Part shown: piece after piece, positions 31,897-43,903 of the stretch | Position numbering within the stretch: the first letter of the stretch is position 1 | How the letters are laid out: every line of letters begins with the position of its first letter | DNA from: Motilimonas pumila | GTDB lineage: Bacteria; Pseudomonadota; Gammaproteobacteria; Enterobacterales; CBDFNC01 | Direction of reading: 5' to 3' | NCBI RefSeq assembly: GCF_003596335.1 | Contig: NZ_QZCH01000007.1 | Coordinates: 88,311 to 152,310, forward strand | DNA: 64,000 nucleotides | Position numbers and translations under genes: made by a program | Notes under the pieces: generated by a model | Database searches by the model: none | What the model was told of the DNA's origin: nothing | What the model saw: the letters and a program-made list of their open reading frames with translations, nothing else

Positions 31897-33159
31897 TTAG
31901 AACTGCCCGTCGACATCGGCGAATACCTGATTTCTGCCGTTGTTTTTGGCTTCGTATAACAATTTGTCGGCGCGGTTGATTTGCGCTTCTAGTTGTTCTT
32001 CCAATACATTGGTCACGCCAAATGACGCGCTGATCCAAATCTCTTGATCTTCAGCGTGAATCGGCATTGCTGCCAACGTTTGTCGAAATTTGTCTAATCG
32101 CTCAGCGGCGTGCTGATTATCAAGTTCTGGCAACAATAAACAGAACTCTTCGCCGCCAAGGCGAGCGACTAAGCCGTTTGGAAAGCATTTAATGAGCATA
32201 TTGGCAAAGTGTATCAGTACCACGTCTCCGGCGTCATGGCCGTAGGTATCATTGACTTCTTTAAAATGGTCTATGTCCATGATTGCTACTGCCAATTGCT
32301 TGCCAGATTGTAACGCGTGTTGGTGCAAGGCCGCACCTTGATTGTACAAGTAACGGCGATTATACAACTTGGTCATAAAATCCCGATTGGCAGAGTCTTG
32401 TATTTCTTCAATCAGTTCAATGTGCTCTAAGGTCTGATTAACGCGGCAGTAGAGCTCTTCGTGAATAAAAGGTTTGGAGAGAAAGTCGTTAGCGCCATGT
32501 TTGATAAAGCGGGCCGATAATGAAGCGTCATCGGCAGAAGAAATGCCGATAATGGCGAGCTCTTGCTTGTCTTTATTCTTGCGCAACTCTTTGACTAACG
32601 CAAAGCCGTCCATCTCGGGCATGTTGTAATCGGTGAGTAATACCTTGATGTCAGGCTCTTGATTTAGGATGGCTAATGCTTGCACCCCATTTTCTGCAGT
32701 AAACACCTGAAAAAGATGCTGTTTTAGTAAACTTGCTAGGTATTGACGTGATACTTTTGAGTCATCAGTAACCAAGATTTTCAAATATTGGTTTTTAAGC
32801 AAACGTTTCAGCAGGGTAATGGCATAGTTAAATGAGTAACTGCTGTCTTTGATAACATAATCAACCACACCCATGTCGAGCAACTTGCTGCGCATGTTCT
32901 CGTTATAGTCTGCGGTCAGCACTATGGTGGGTATTTGTTTCGATAAGGTTAATGCTGCGGCTTCACCGCTGAGGGCATCAGGCAGGTTTAAATCTACCAT
33001 GGCAGCGAAGTAGCTATCAGCGCCATTGTCACTGATAAACTGGCTGCATTCTGCCATGGTTTCGGCAACGTCGACGGGTATATTTAACTGGCTTTCAATG
33101 ACTTGTTGTAAAATTTTATTTACGGTTTTGCTGTCTTCTATGACCAGGATTTTTTTCAT
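31897..33159 (-). CDS. REC-REC-GGDEF response regulator, probable diguanylate cyclase
   Basis: A 420-residue protein with two receiver domains (1-120, phospho-acceptor Asp in MVDLNLPD and Lys in VIKD; 127-245, Asp in LLTDYNMPEMDG and Lys in FLSKPF) and a GGDEF domain (255-415) with an intact active-site motif LGGEEF and IMDIDHFKEVNDTYGHDAGD. The domain should make cyclic-di-GMP when activated. The inhibitory RxxD site expected a few residues before GGEEF reads PNGL, so product feedback is probably missing. No partner kinase is adjacent. The downstream trxB gene is on the same strand 21 bases upstream of its start. Confidence 0.9.
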   Translation of the reverse strand: MKKILVIEDSKTVNKILQQVIESQLNIPVDVAETMAECSQFISDNGADSYFAAMVDLNLPDALSGEAAALTLSKQIPTIVLTADYNENMRSKLLDMGVVDYVIKDSSYSFNYAITLLKRLLKNQYLKILVTDDSKVSRQYLASLLKQHLFQVFTAENGVQALAILNQEPDIKVLLTDYNMPEMDGFALVKELRKNKDKQELAIIGISSADDASLSARFIKHGANDFLSKPFIHEELYCRVNQTLEHIELIEEIQDSANRDFMTKLYNRRYLYNQGAALHQHALQSGKQLAVAIMDIDHFKEVNDTYGHDAGDVVLIHFANMLIKCFPNGLVARLGGEEFCLLLPELDNQHAAERLDKFRQTLAAMPIHAEDQEIWISASFGVTNVLEEQLEAQINRADKLLYEAKNNGRNQVFADVDGQF

Positions 33160-33179
33160 ACCCGCACTCCATTATGGTT

Positions 33180-34187
<1,008 letters not shown>

Positions 34188-34315
34188 TCACTAAGCCGGT
34201 AAAGCGATGGCGATTGATAGCGAATAAAATATTGTAATGAGGCGGCTTTGCCCGCAAAACTCTGGGCTCTAAAAGAACAATTAGTTATATTTTATAAGTA
34301 AAAGAGCTGAAAATA

Positions 34316-35455
34316 TCAGCTGCTTTTTAGAATATTTGATATATTTTTCGGCTCTTTGATGGCCAAATATGGCAAATCTAAGCTGTCTGCAACCTCTTGG
34401 CGACATATATGACCATTAATAACATTTAGGCCATTAAACAAGCCGGGATCATCGGCCATTGCTTGGCACAGTCCTTTTTCTGCTAACGCTATGATGTAAG
34501 GCAAGGTCGCGTTGTTTAATGCAAATGTGGCGGTGCGTGCCACTGCACCTGGCATATTGCTAACACAGTAATGTACTATGTTATCAATGATATAGGTTGG
34601 GTTCTCGTGAGTGGTGGGACGTGCGGTTTCGCAGCAACCACCTTGATCGATGGCAACGTCAACGATAACTGCGCCTGGTTTCATTTGTTTGACCATGTCC
34701 GCACTAATGAGTTTAGGGGCCGCCGCGCCTGGCACCAACACCGCACCTATCACTAAATCAGCTTCAAGCACGGCTTGTTGCAGGTTGTGGTTATTGGCAT
34801 AAAGGGTGGTAACAGCATTACCATAGTCTTGGTCTATTTCCCTTAACACTTTGATATTTTTATCTAAAATGGTGACATTTGCCGCCATGCCGTGGGCAAT
34901 TTTAAGGGCTCCTCGACCGACATTTCCTCCGCCAATGATCACCACTTTAGCCGCTGCTACGCCAGGAACACCTGCCAACAATAAACCCCGACCACCGGCA
35001 GATTTCTCTAGTGCCCTCGCACCCGCTTGGACCGACATACGGCCAGCGACTTCTGACATAGGCGCAAGCAGAGGTAAACCATTAAAAGCATCCGTAACAG
35101 TTTCATATGCTATACATACGGCCTTACTCTTGATAAGATCCTCCGCCTGATGCAGATCGGCTGCTAAATGTAAATAGGTGAACAGGATTTGATGTGGTTT
35201 GAGCTTTTGACGCTCTAATGGCTGAGGCTCCTTCACCTTGACTATCAAGTCAGATTTTGAGAATACATAGTCTGAGCTTGGTACTATTTTAGCGCCGGCT
35301 TTTTCGTATTGGTGGTCTGAAATATCTATGCCATGGCCGGCTTGTGTTTCAACTAAGACCTGATGTCCGAGTCGAATTAATTCAAGCACACTCGCAGGAA
35401 TCAAACCAACTCGATATTCGTGGTTTTTAACTTCTTTGGGTACTCCAATGATCAT
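34316..35455 (-). CDS. ald: Alanine dehydrogenase
   Basis: A 379-residue NAD-dependent enzyme interconverting alanine and pyruvate plus ammonia. It has MIIGVPKEVKNHEYRVGLIP, the catalytic-lysine region VKVKEPQ, the catalytic-His segment FTYLHLAAD, the Rossmann motif VIIGGGNVGRGALK and VDVAIDQGGCCETARPTTHE. It is divergent from lrp with 135 bases between them, an arrangement seen for Lrp-family activation of ald. Confidence 0.96.
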   Translation of the reverse strand: MIIGVPKEVKNHEYRVGLIPASVLELIRLGHQVLVETQAGHGIDISDHQYEKAGAKIVPSSDYVFSKSDLIVKVKEPQPLERQKLKPHQILFTYLHLAADLHQAEDLIKSKAVCIAYETVTDAFNGLPLLAPMSEVAGRMSVQAGARALEKSAGGRGLLLAGVPGVAAAKVVIIGGGNVGRGALKIAHGMAANVTILDKNIKVLREIDQDYGNAVTTLYANNHNLQQAVLEADLVIGAVLVPGAAAPKLISADMVKQMKPGAVIVDVAIDQGGCCETARPTTHENPTYIIDNIVHYCVSNMPGAVARTATFALNNATLPYIIALAEKGLCQAMADDPGLFNGLNVINGHICRQEVADSLDLPYLAIKEPKNISNILKSS

Positions 35456-35497
35456 AAAAACCTCACATGTATTTATGAAAATTTAAGGTTATTACGC

Positions 35498-35524
35498 TAG
35501 TATATTCTCTAAACTGTAGAGTAT
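35498..35524. promoter_or_regulatory. Candidate Lrp-type site in the ald-lrp intergenic region
   Basis: TAGTATATT (35498-35506) matches the first nine positions of the E. coli Lrp consensus YAGHAWATTWTDCTR, though the second half fits poorly. It overlaps an imperfect dyad ATTCTCTA-AACTG-TAGAGTAT (35504-35524). The location between divergent ald and lrp favours autoregulation and alanine control. Confidence 0.4.
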
Positions 35525-35590
35525 GCCACTATAATACAACTTTAGGCGTGATATTGTTTTACTGGGATGTAATTGAATGGAACTTTATAA

Positions 35591-36085
35591 ATGATGGATG
35601 TTAACAGTAGACCTCTGAAAGACCTTGATCGTATCGATCGCAATATTCTAAACGAGCTACAAAAAGATGGCCGCATCTCGAATGTGGAGCTGTCTAAGCG
35701 TGTTGGCTTAAGCCCGACACCCTGTTTAGAAAGGGTACGCCGCCTTGAGCGCCAAGGATACATTAAAGGCTATACCGCCATTTTAAATCCGCTGTATCTA
35801 GATGCATCACTGCTGGTGTTTGTTGAAATTACATTAAACCGCGGCACGCCTGACGTGTTTGAGCAATTTAATGGCGCGGTGCAAGAATTGGAAGAAATCC
35901 AAGAGTGTCACCTTGTCTCCGGTGACTTCGACTATCTGCTTAAAACGCGCGTGAGCGACATGTCTGCTTACCGTAAACTGTTGGGCGAGACTCTTTTACG
36001 TCTACCGGGTGTGAATGACACACGTACGTATGTTGTGATGGAAGAAGTAAAACAGTCTAATTCTTTAGTGATTAAGACGCGTTAA
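35591..36085 (+). CDS. lrp: Leucine-responsive regulatory protein Lrp
   Basis: A 164-residue Lrp/AsnC regulator, the same length as E. coli Lrp and close to it throughout. The N-terminal HTH (about 12-60) contains DRNILNELQKDGRISNVELS and GLSPTPCLERVRRLE. The C-terminal RAM effector domain (70-155) contains CHLVSGDFDYLL. The gene precedes ftsK as in enterobacteria, has its own terminator, and faces ald. Confidence 0.96.
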   Translation: MMDVNSRPLKDLDRIDRNILNELQKDGRISNVELSKRVGLSPTPCLERVRRLERQGYIKGYTAILNPLYLDASLLVFVEITLNRGTPDVFEQFNGAVQELEEIQECHLVSGDFDYLLKTRVSDMSAYRKLLGETLLRLPGVNDTRTYVVMEEVKQSNSLVIKTR

Positions 36086-36120
36086 GCTTTACCTGTTCAA
36101 ACAAACAGTTAGAATATAAG

Positions 36121-36144
36121 AGCGGCTTTATGCCGCTTTTTTTG
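36121..36144 (+). terminator. Intrinsic terminator of lrp
   Basis: AGCGGC-TTTAT-GCCGCT followed by a T-run. It is 35 bases past the lrp stop and 36 bases before ftsK, so ftsK must start from a promoter here or by read-through. Confidence 0.85.
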
Positions 36145-36179
36145 TTATTTGCCGCAGCATTCACCACAAGGAGCTGAGT

Positions 36180-38984
36180 TTGACTAAGGCTAAAACCCTG
36201 TCTTCATTATCAGGTATCGCGCGTATTCTAGAAGTGGGGCTGATTGCTTGCCACGGTTTCGCGATATTCATGATGCTATCTTTGGTCACTTTTCATCCTG
36301 CCGATCCTAGCTGGACGCAAACTGCTTGGGAAGGTTCGATCAGTAACTCAGGAGGCAGCGCTGGAGCCTGGCTGGCGGACATTTCTCTATTCATATTTGG
36401 GATCACCGCGTATTTATTGCCGTTTGTGATCGTGGGGGTAGCGTGGTTTTTGTTCTGGAAACCTAAAGGCTTATTTAAGCTCGATTATTTGGCTTTAGGG
36501 TTAAGGGTCATCGGCTTTTTATTTTTGGTGCTGGGCTTTACCGCGTTGGCGTCATTAAACTTTGACGACATTTACTATTTTTCAAGCGGCGGTGTGCTTG
36601 GCGATATTTTATCGCGCGCCATGGTGGAGTATTTTGGCTTATTAGGTTCAACCTTGGTGTTACTGTGTTTTATTGCGACAGGCTTTACCTTATTGACGGG
36701 CCTTTCTTGGTTGATGTTGATAGATAAATTGGGTGAGTGGATAATTCACTCAGCGCTATTTTTAGTCAATCTACCGCAAAAAATACAACAAGCGAGAGCC
36801 CGAAAAGATGAGCCGCAAGGGGCGGATAAAATTCTGTTTTCGGAGCAATTACCTGAAGCAGAATCGACAATGAAAGCACCGGAAGATAAGCCAAAGCTGC
36901 CGAGTTTAGAAAAGGTATTTGATGAAAATATACAGCTCAACCAAGGCAATGTGACAGACGCGGAACTTGCGGATGGTTTACCTGCGTTTTCAGCGCACTA
37001 CGAACATAGCGATGAGCTAGACAATCAAGCTAACGTGATGGATGTGCCCTGGTTAGACGAAGATGCGGCTGGCCATATGGACGTTGTTGCCGAAGATAAT
37101 TTAGAGAGCCACATTGAGTCGGTGCAAAAATCGGTGGCGGCGAAAGGGCAGTTTGACAAAGCGGGGCAGCAAAATCCTCCGGAAGAAAAACAGGCGCCTA
37201 GTGTGGGGGATATTCACCAACTTACGCCAGAGGTCACGCCTCATTCACCTGTGACACCTGTTGCAACAACTGACTTACCTGCGGCAACTGCAGCCCATGA
37301 TGGGCAAGATTTAACGCCTGAAGACCCGGCTATTTTCCCGGCTCATTCGTCACTGGATACCAATGATGACGCTCGGCAAGAAAATGCCACGCCGCCGGCT
37401 GTGGCCCAGCTAGTCAACCCAAATAGCAATACGCCAAGCTTAGAAGAAGCCATTAAAGCGGTCGAAGCGAAAAAGAACCTGCCGCCTTTAGCCCCCTTAC
37501 CATCCATCGATTTATTGGACCGCCCTAATAAGGCTGAAAACCCGATTAGCCAAGAAGAGTTGGATCAAGTATCCCGTTTGGTGGAAGCGAAGTTATTGGA
37601 CTTTAATGTGCAAGCTCAAGTGGTAGCCGTGTTCCCTGGACCTGTGATTACCCGCTTTGAATTGGATCTCGCGCCGGGTATTAAGGTCAGCAAAATAACC
37701 GGCTTATCGAAAGATCTCGCGCGCGCGCTATCGGCGATGAGTGTGCGGGTCGTAGAGGTGATCCCTGGCAAGTCTTACATAGGATTAGAGCTGCCTAACC
37801 GGCACCGTGAAACGGTATTTTTACGTGAAGTACTTGACTGCCAAGCGTTCCAAAGCAACGCGTCGCCTCTTAGCATGGTGCTCGGCAGTGATATTGCCGG
37901 TAAACCTGTGGTGGTAGACTTAGCCAAAATGCCGCACCTGTTGGTTGCGGGTACTACGGGCTCAGGTAAGTCGGTCGGGGTGAACTGTATGATAGTGAGT
38001 TTATTGTACAAGTCATCGCCAGAAGACGTGCGCATGATCATGATAGATCCGAAAATGTTAGAGCTCTCTGTCTACGAAGGTATTCCGCACTTATTATCTG
38101 AAGTGGTGACGGATATGAAGGAAGCCGCCAATGCGCTGCGTTGGTGTGTAGGGGAGATGGAGCGTCGATATAAGCTGATGTCAGCGGTGGGTGTCCGTAA
38201 CCTCAAAGGTTACAATGCTAAAGTCGAAGCCGGAATTGAAGCGGGCACGCCACTTTGCGATCCACTATGGAAACCCGGTGACAGCATGGACGAAACCGCT
38301 CCTGAGCTGGAGAAACTGCCTCACATAGTGGTGGTGGTCGATGAATTTGCTGACATGATGATGATTGTGGGTAAAAAAGTGGAAGAGTTGATTGCTCGCA
38401 TCGCGCAAAAAGCGCGCGCTGCCGGTATACACTTGATCTTGGCGACTCAACGTCCCTCTGTTGATGTTATAACTGGCTTGATTAAAGCCAACATACCAAC
38501 GCGCATCGCGTTTCAAGTGTCCAGCAAAATTGACTCTCGAACCATACTCGACCAGCAGGGCGCTGAATCATTATTGGGTATGGGTGATATGCTTTATATG
38601 CCACCAGGCACGAGCGTACCGACTCGGGTACACGGTGCATTTGTGGATGACCATGAAGTACATAAAGTAGTCGCCGACTGGAAACTGCGTGGTGAGCCTA
38701 ACTACATTGAAGATATTTTAAACGGCGAACCGACAGCAGAAAATATGTTGCCTGGCGAAGTGGCTGAAGCAGATGAAGAAATGGACGCCTTTTATGACGA
38801 AGCGGTGGCGTTTGTAACCGAAACTCGTCGTGGTTCTGTGTCTGGTGTTCAACGTAAATTTAAGATAGGTTATAACCGCGCCGCACGTATTGTAGAGCAA
38901 ATGGAACTACAAGGCATTGTTAGCGCGCCCGGTCATAACGGTAACCGCGAAGTGCTCGCGCCGCCTCCGCCTCCTAGGAATTAA
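36180..38984 (+). CDS. ftsK: DNA translocase FtsK
   Basis: A 934-residue divisome protein that pumps DNA at the septum and activates XerCD at dif. The N-terminus has four to five membrane segments (about 20-190), followed by an acidic/Pro-rich linker (200-460). The RecA-like motor has Walker [14 protein letters not shown] and Walker [15 protein letters not shown], and the C-terminal gamma winged helix (870-925, [20 protein letters not shown]) reads KOPS sequences. The start is TTG at 36180 with an ideal AAGGAG five bases upstream. The linker is shorter than in E. coli (1329 residues). lolA starts one base after its stop. Confidence 0.96.
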   Translation: MTKAKTLSSLSGIARILEVGLIACHGFAIFMMLSLVTFHPADPSWTQTAWEGSISNSGGSAGAWLADISLFIFGITAYLLPFVIVGVAWFLFWKPKGLFKLDYLALGLRVIGFLFLVLGFTALASLNFDDIYYFSSGGVLGDILSRAMVEYFGLLGSTLVLLCFIATGFTLLTGLSWLMLIDKLGEWIIHSALFLVNLPQKIQQARARKDEPQGADKILFSEQLPEAESTMKAPEDKPKLPSLEKVFDENIQLNQGNVTDAELADGLPAFSAHYEHSDELDNQANVMDVPWLDEDAAGHMDVVAEDNLESHIESVQKSVAAKGQFDKAGQQNPPEEKQAPSVGDIHQLTPEVTPHSPVTPVATTDLPAATAAHDGQDLTPEDPAIFPAHSSLDTNDDARQENATPPAVAQLVNPNSNTPSLEEAIKAVEAKKNLPPLAPLPSIDLLDRPNKAENPISQEELDQVSRLVEAKLLDFNVQAQVVAVFPGPVITRFELDLAPGIKVSKITGLSKDLARALSAMSVRVVEVIPGKSYIGLELPNRHRETVFLREVLDCQAFQSNASPLSMVLGSDIAGKPVVVDLAKMPHLLVAGTTGSGKSVGVNCMIVSLLYKSSPEDVRMIMIDPKMLELSVYEGIPHLLSEVVTDMKEAANALRWCVGEMERRYKLMSAVGVRNLKGYNAKVEAGIEAGTPLCDPLWKPGDSMDETAPELEKLPHIVVVVDEFADMMMIVGKKVEELIARIAQKARAAGIHLILATQRPSVDVITGLIKANIPTRIAFQVSSKIDSRTILDQQGAESLLGMGDMLYMPPGTSVPTRVHGAFVDDHEVHKVVADWKLRGEPNYIEDILNGEPTAENMLPGEVAEADEEMDAFYDEAVAFVTETRRGSVSGVQRKFKIGYNRAARIVEQMELQGIVSAPGHNGNREVLAPPPPPRN

Positions 38985-38985
38985 T

Positions 38986-39594
38986 ATGAAAAAATTACAA
39001 CTACTTGTTTCTTCATTGTGTTTATTTAGCTCTGCCGTATTGGCAGACGTGCAGCAGGAGCTACAACAAAAGCTGCAATCTGTGGCGCAGTTTAATGCCC
39101 AGTTTAATCAACAAGTACTGGATGCTGACGGAGAAGTGATTCAGCAGGCCAAAGGTGAGCTGACCGTCTCTCGCCCAGACAGGTTCAAATGGCAAGTTAC
39201 AGAGCCAGATGAAGAGTTAGTCGTGTCAAACGGCAATACGGTTTGGATTTATAGCCCGTTTGTAGAGCAAGTGACCTTGCTCGACCAAGCCACTGCTATT
39301 GAAGGAACGCCGTTTCTGCTGCTGGCCAGCAGCGACCCAAAGATTTGGCAGAAGTTTGATGTGAGTAAAAAAGGCCAAACATACACAATCACGCAAGATA
39401 ACCCAGACGCTGTGATTGCCGAGTTTGTGATGACTTTTAATGCCAAGGGTGAGCTGGCTGCATTTTCGGTAAAGGAAGCGCAAGGGCAAAGCAGTGAATT
39501 TAGCCTGAGTGAATTTAGTACTCAAGGTAACTATCAAAAGTCAGACTTTGAATTTATCGTACCTCAAGGCGTAGAGATCGACGACCAAAGATAA
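38986..39594 (+). CDS. lolA: Outer-membrane lipoprotein carrier LolA
   Basis: A 202-residue periplasmic chaperone that takes lipoproteins from LolCDE to LolB. The signal peptide is [21 protein letters not shown], and the mature protein has the LolA beta-barrel pattern with [20 protein letters not shown] and [15 protein letters not shown]. The frame opens 69 bases upstream inside ftsK, but ATG at 38986 starts the signal peptide properly. The stop overlaps the rarA start (TAATG). Confidence 0.95.
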   Translation: MKKLQLLVSSLCLFSSAVLADVQQELQQKLQSVAQFNAQFNQQVLDADGEVIQQAKGELTVSRPDRFKWQVTEPDEELVVSNGNTVWIYSPFVEQVTLLDQATAIEGTPFLLLASSDPKIWQKFDVSKKGQTYTITQDNPDAVIAEFVMTFNAKGELAAFSVKEAQGQSSEFSLSEFSTQGNYQKSDFEFIVPQGVEIDDQR

Positions 39595-40921
39595 TGAGCA
39601 ATATGGATCTGGACTTTGCACCAGACTTTCGGCCTTTGGCTGCTCGCCTTAGGCCGTCAAAGCTAGACAACTATGTCGGTCAGCAGCACTTGCTTGGCCC
39701 AGGGCAGCCTTTGCGCCAGGCTCTTGAAGCTGGCTATTGCCACTCTATGATCTTATGGGGCCCTCCTGGCACAGGTAAAACAACCTTGGCTGAGTTAGCG
39801 GCGCAATATTGCGACGCTAAAGTGGAGCGACTTTCGGCGGTGACTTCCGGCGTAAAAGATATCCGCGCCGCGATTGATCAAGCGAAACTAAATGGTCAGC
39901 AAGGCTACCGTACACTCTTGTTCGTTGATGAGGTACACCGTTTTAATAAAAGTCAGCAAGACGCATTTTTGCCTTTTATTGAAGACGGCACCGTCACATT
40001 TATTGGCGCGACCACTGAAAATCCTTCTTTTGAGCTCAATAATGCCCTGTTATCCCGAGCGCGGGTGTACGTTTTAAAAAAACTCAGCGCTGAAGATTGT
40101 CAGCAATTACTGACCCGAGCGTTAGCGGAAGGCTTTGATGGTCAAGATATTACTTTGGATCAAGGCGTGGCTGATAAGCTCATTGCATTAGCCGGGGGAG
40201 ATGGTCGTAAAGCCCTTAATTTTATCGAGCTGATGGTGGACATGGCCACGGCAGAGGATGGCCGAAAATGCCTTACACTGGCGCTGCTTACCGCTGTTGC
40301 AGGGCGCCAAGCCGGCAGTTTCGATAAGCAGGGAGATTTATATTACGACTTGATCTCAGCGTTACATAAATCCATTCGTGGCTCAGCCCCTGACGCGGCG
40401 CTTTATTGGTATGCCAGAATGCTGACCGCAGGGTGTGACCCTCTTTATATTGCCAGACGTTTATTGGCTATCGCTTCAGAAGATGTGGGAAACGCCGATC
40501 CAAGAGCGATGCAGATTGCAGTTTCTGCTTGGGACTGTTACAGCAGAGTAGGCGCCGCCGAGGGTGAACGCGCTATTGCTCAAGCTATCGTATATTTAGC
40601 GTGCGCAGCCAAAAGTAACGCCGTCTATACTGCGTTCAAAGCCGCCATGGTAGACGCCAGAGAGCACGGCGAACTTGATGTACCAGTACATTTACGTAAC
40701 GCGCCAACCAAGTTAATGAGTGAGCTGGGCTATGGCGCCGAGTATCGCTATGCCCATGATGAAGCTAACGCTTACGCCGCGGGGGAAAACTATTTTCCCG
40801 ATGCCCTTAAAGCACAACGTTATTACTACCCCGAGCCTCGTGGCTTAGAAATACAGTTACAAGAGAAATTGGCGCGCTTGGCGCAGTGGGACCAAGCCAG
40901 TGAACGTAAACGTTATGATGA

Positions 40922-40925
<4 letters not shown>
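39594..40925 (+). CDS. rarA: Replication-associated recombination protein RarA (MgsA)
   Basis: A 443-residue AAA+ ATPase acting at stalled forks. Walker A is [11 protein letters not shown] (about 55-65), Walker [10 protein letters not shown], sensor [11 protein letters not shown]; the tetramerisation region and [12 protein letters not shown] follow. It is translationally coupled to lolA by an overlapping TAATG and overlaps crcB by 4 bases. The lolA-rarA-serS order is conserved in gammaproteobacteria. Confidence 0.95.
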
Positions 40926-42618
<1,693 letters not shown>

Positions 42619-42676
42619 TGGCATGGTGAGCAAGCGTCAATAAATACGGCGCACGCGAAATACCTCTTAATCTTAC

Positions 42677-42704
42677 AAAGCCAGCATAATTGCTGGCTTT
42701 TTTT
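42677..42704 (+). terminator. Intrinsic terminator of serS
   Basis: AAAGCCAGCA-TAAT-TGCTGGCTTT followed by TTTT: a 10-bp stem with a T-run, 58 bases past the serS stop. Confidence 0.9.
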
Positions 42705-42811
42705 GGCTTTGATAAAAGCCGAGAGATTATCAGATTCGAGGGCAGCTGCTGTTTATCACTTTTTCCCCCTTTTTATTGTCTGCTAAGCTAACTACAACCA
42801 AGGAGATGATG

Positions 42812-43114
42812 ATGCAAACAAATGATTATCAATGCCTCTCGCCAGAGGCTTTAGCACAAGCGATAGGTGACCTGCCAGGTTGGCAAATTACCGCTCAAGG
42901 GCTACATAAAGTGTTTACCTTAAAAGACTTTTCGCGGGCTTTTGCATTTATGACGCAAGTTGCGATGATTGCAGAGACTTACAACCATCACCCAGACTGG
43001 AGTAACAGTTATCACAGGGTAGAAATCTACTTATTTCATCACCAACTTAAGTGTATCAGTGAGCTGGATGTAATATTGGCCACGCGCATTGAGCAATTAC
43101 TGCCGTCGCATTAG
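42812..43114 (+). CDS. phhB: Pterin-4a-carbinolamine dehydratase PhhB
   Basis: A 100-residue PCD/DCoH protein that dehydrates 4a-hydroxytetrahydropterin produced by phenylalanine hydroxylase. The active-site signature ETYNHHPDWSNSYHRVEIYL is present. Three consecutive ATGs occur at 42806, 42809 and 42812; the third is chosen because AAGGAG then lies six bases upstream. The usual partner phhA is not adjacent. Confidence 0.92.
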   Translation: MQTNDYQCLSPEALAQAIGDLPGWQITAQGLHKVFTLKDFSRAFAFMTQVAMIAETYNHHPDWSNSYHRVEIYLFHHQLKCISELDVILATRIEQLLPSH

Positions 43115-43903
43115 CAATTCTTGTCTCAAAATCGCCGTGGACTGCCATACATCAGTAACATCTGCGACGAAATGATTTTTCAATCTGTGTATTTATTTTC
43201 ATTTTTTATTACGACTTCACTCTTGTCATGGGGTTCAGGCCCTTTTCATTGCTTGCTTAGCACGGTCAACCATGGCTTGTTACACCTTATGTCGGCTGCT
43301 ATCAGCGTCAAAGACAGTCTTTTTATCCTCTTTTCGTTTGTGCTCGCCTGTGACGATAGCAAGCATTGCCACTATGGTAGCGCTATCAGTAGGTTTTGTT
43401 GCCTGCTGCGTATGCTTTAAGGACAGTGAAGCACGGATTTGGTGAATTTTCCTCTGTTAGGGCGCCTAAATACCCAGCGATAAAATTACACAAAAGCGAC
43501 ACTGTTATAGAAATGTTAATGGCTAAGACCTTTTGCCTTGATGTTTTTGTGAACTGAGCATTTTTAATGTGGGACGTTTAGTAAAAAAAAGCGGGATTTT
43601 GACACCATTCAATTTTTTTCACTAACAGAAGTTAATCTTTCATTTCTTCTGAGTAGAAATTGAAATTCATTTAAAAACAATGATTTGCATATATTTTGAG
43701 GTCATATTTATCCTTTGAATGTTATCCATGATAGCGATTCATGAGGGCAATTAGCCATGTCTGATAACTGCAAGCATTTTCCTGTTACTTGTTTGTAAAC
43801 TGTGTGACAAGTTAATGACCAAGCTCAACGTCTGTATGTCTTGTTTAAGGCAATGGCGAGAGTCAGTGTCATGGGTTTTCGATGAAGCAAAAGGAATTGC
43901 CAC
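43115..43903. other. 789-base non-coding stretch before the haem-protein gene
   Basis: A 99-codon TTG-initiated frame (43121-43420) is present but has no ribosome site or protein-like composition. The right half (43560-43740) is AT-rich and includes the dyad ATTTCT-TCTGAGT-AGAAAT (43642-43660). It probably carries the promoter of the accessory operon. No RNA gene or mobile element was recognised. Confidence 0.45.

Noticed and set aside
43121..43420. 99-codon ORF after phhB
   Set aside because: TTG start without ribosome site, irregular Cys/Ser/Phe-rich composition and no family likeness.
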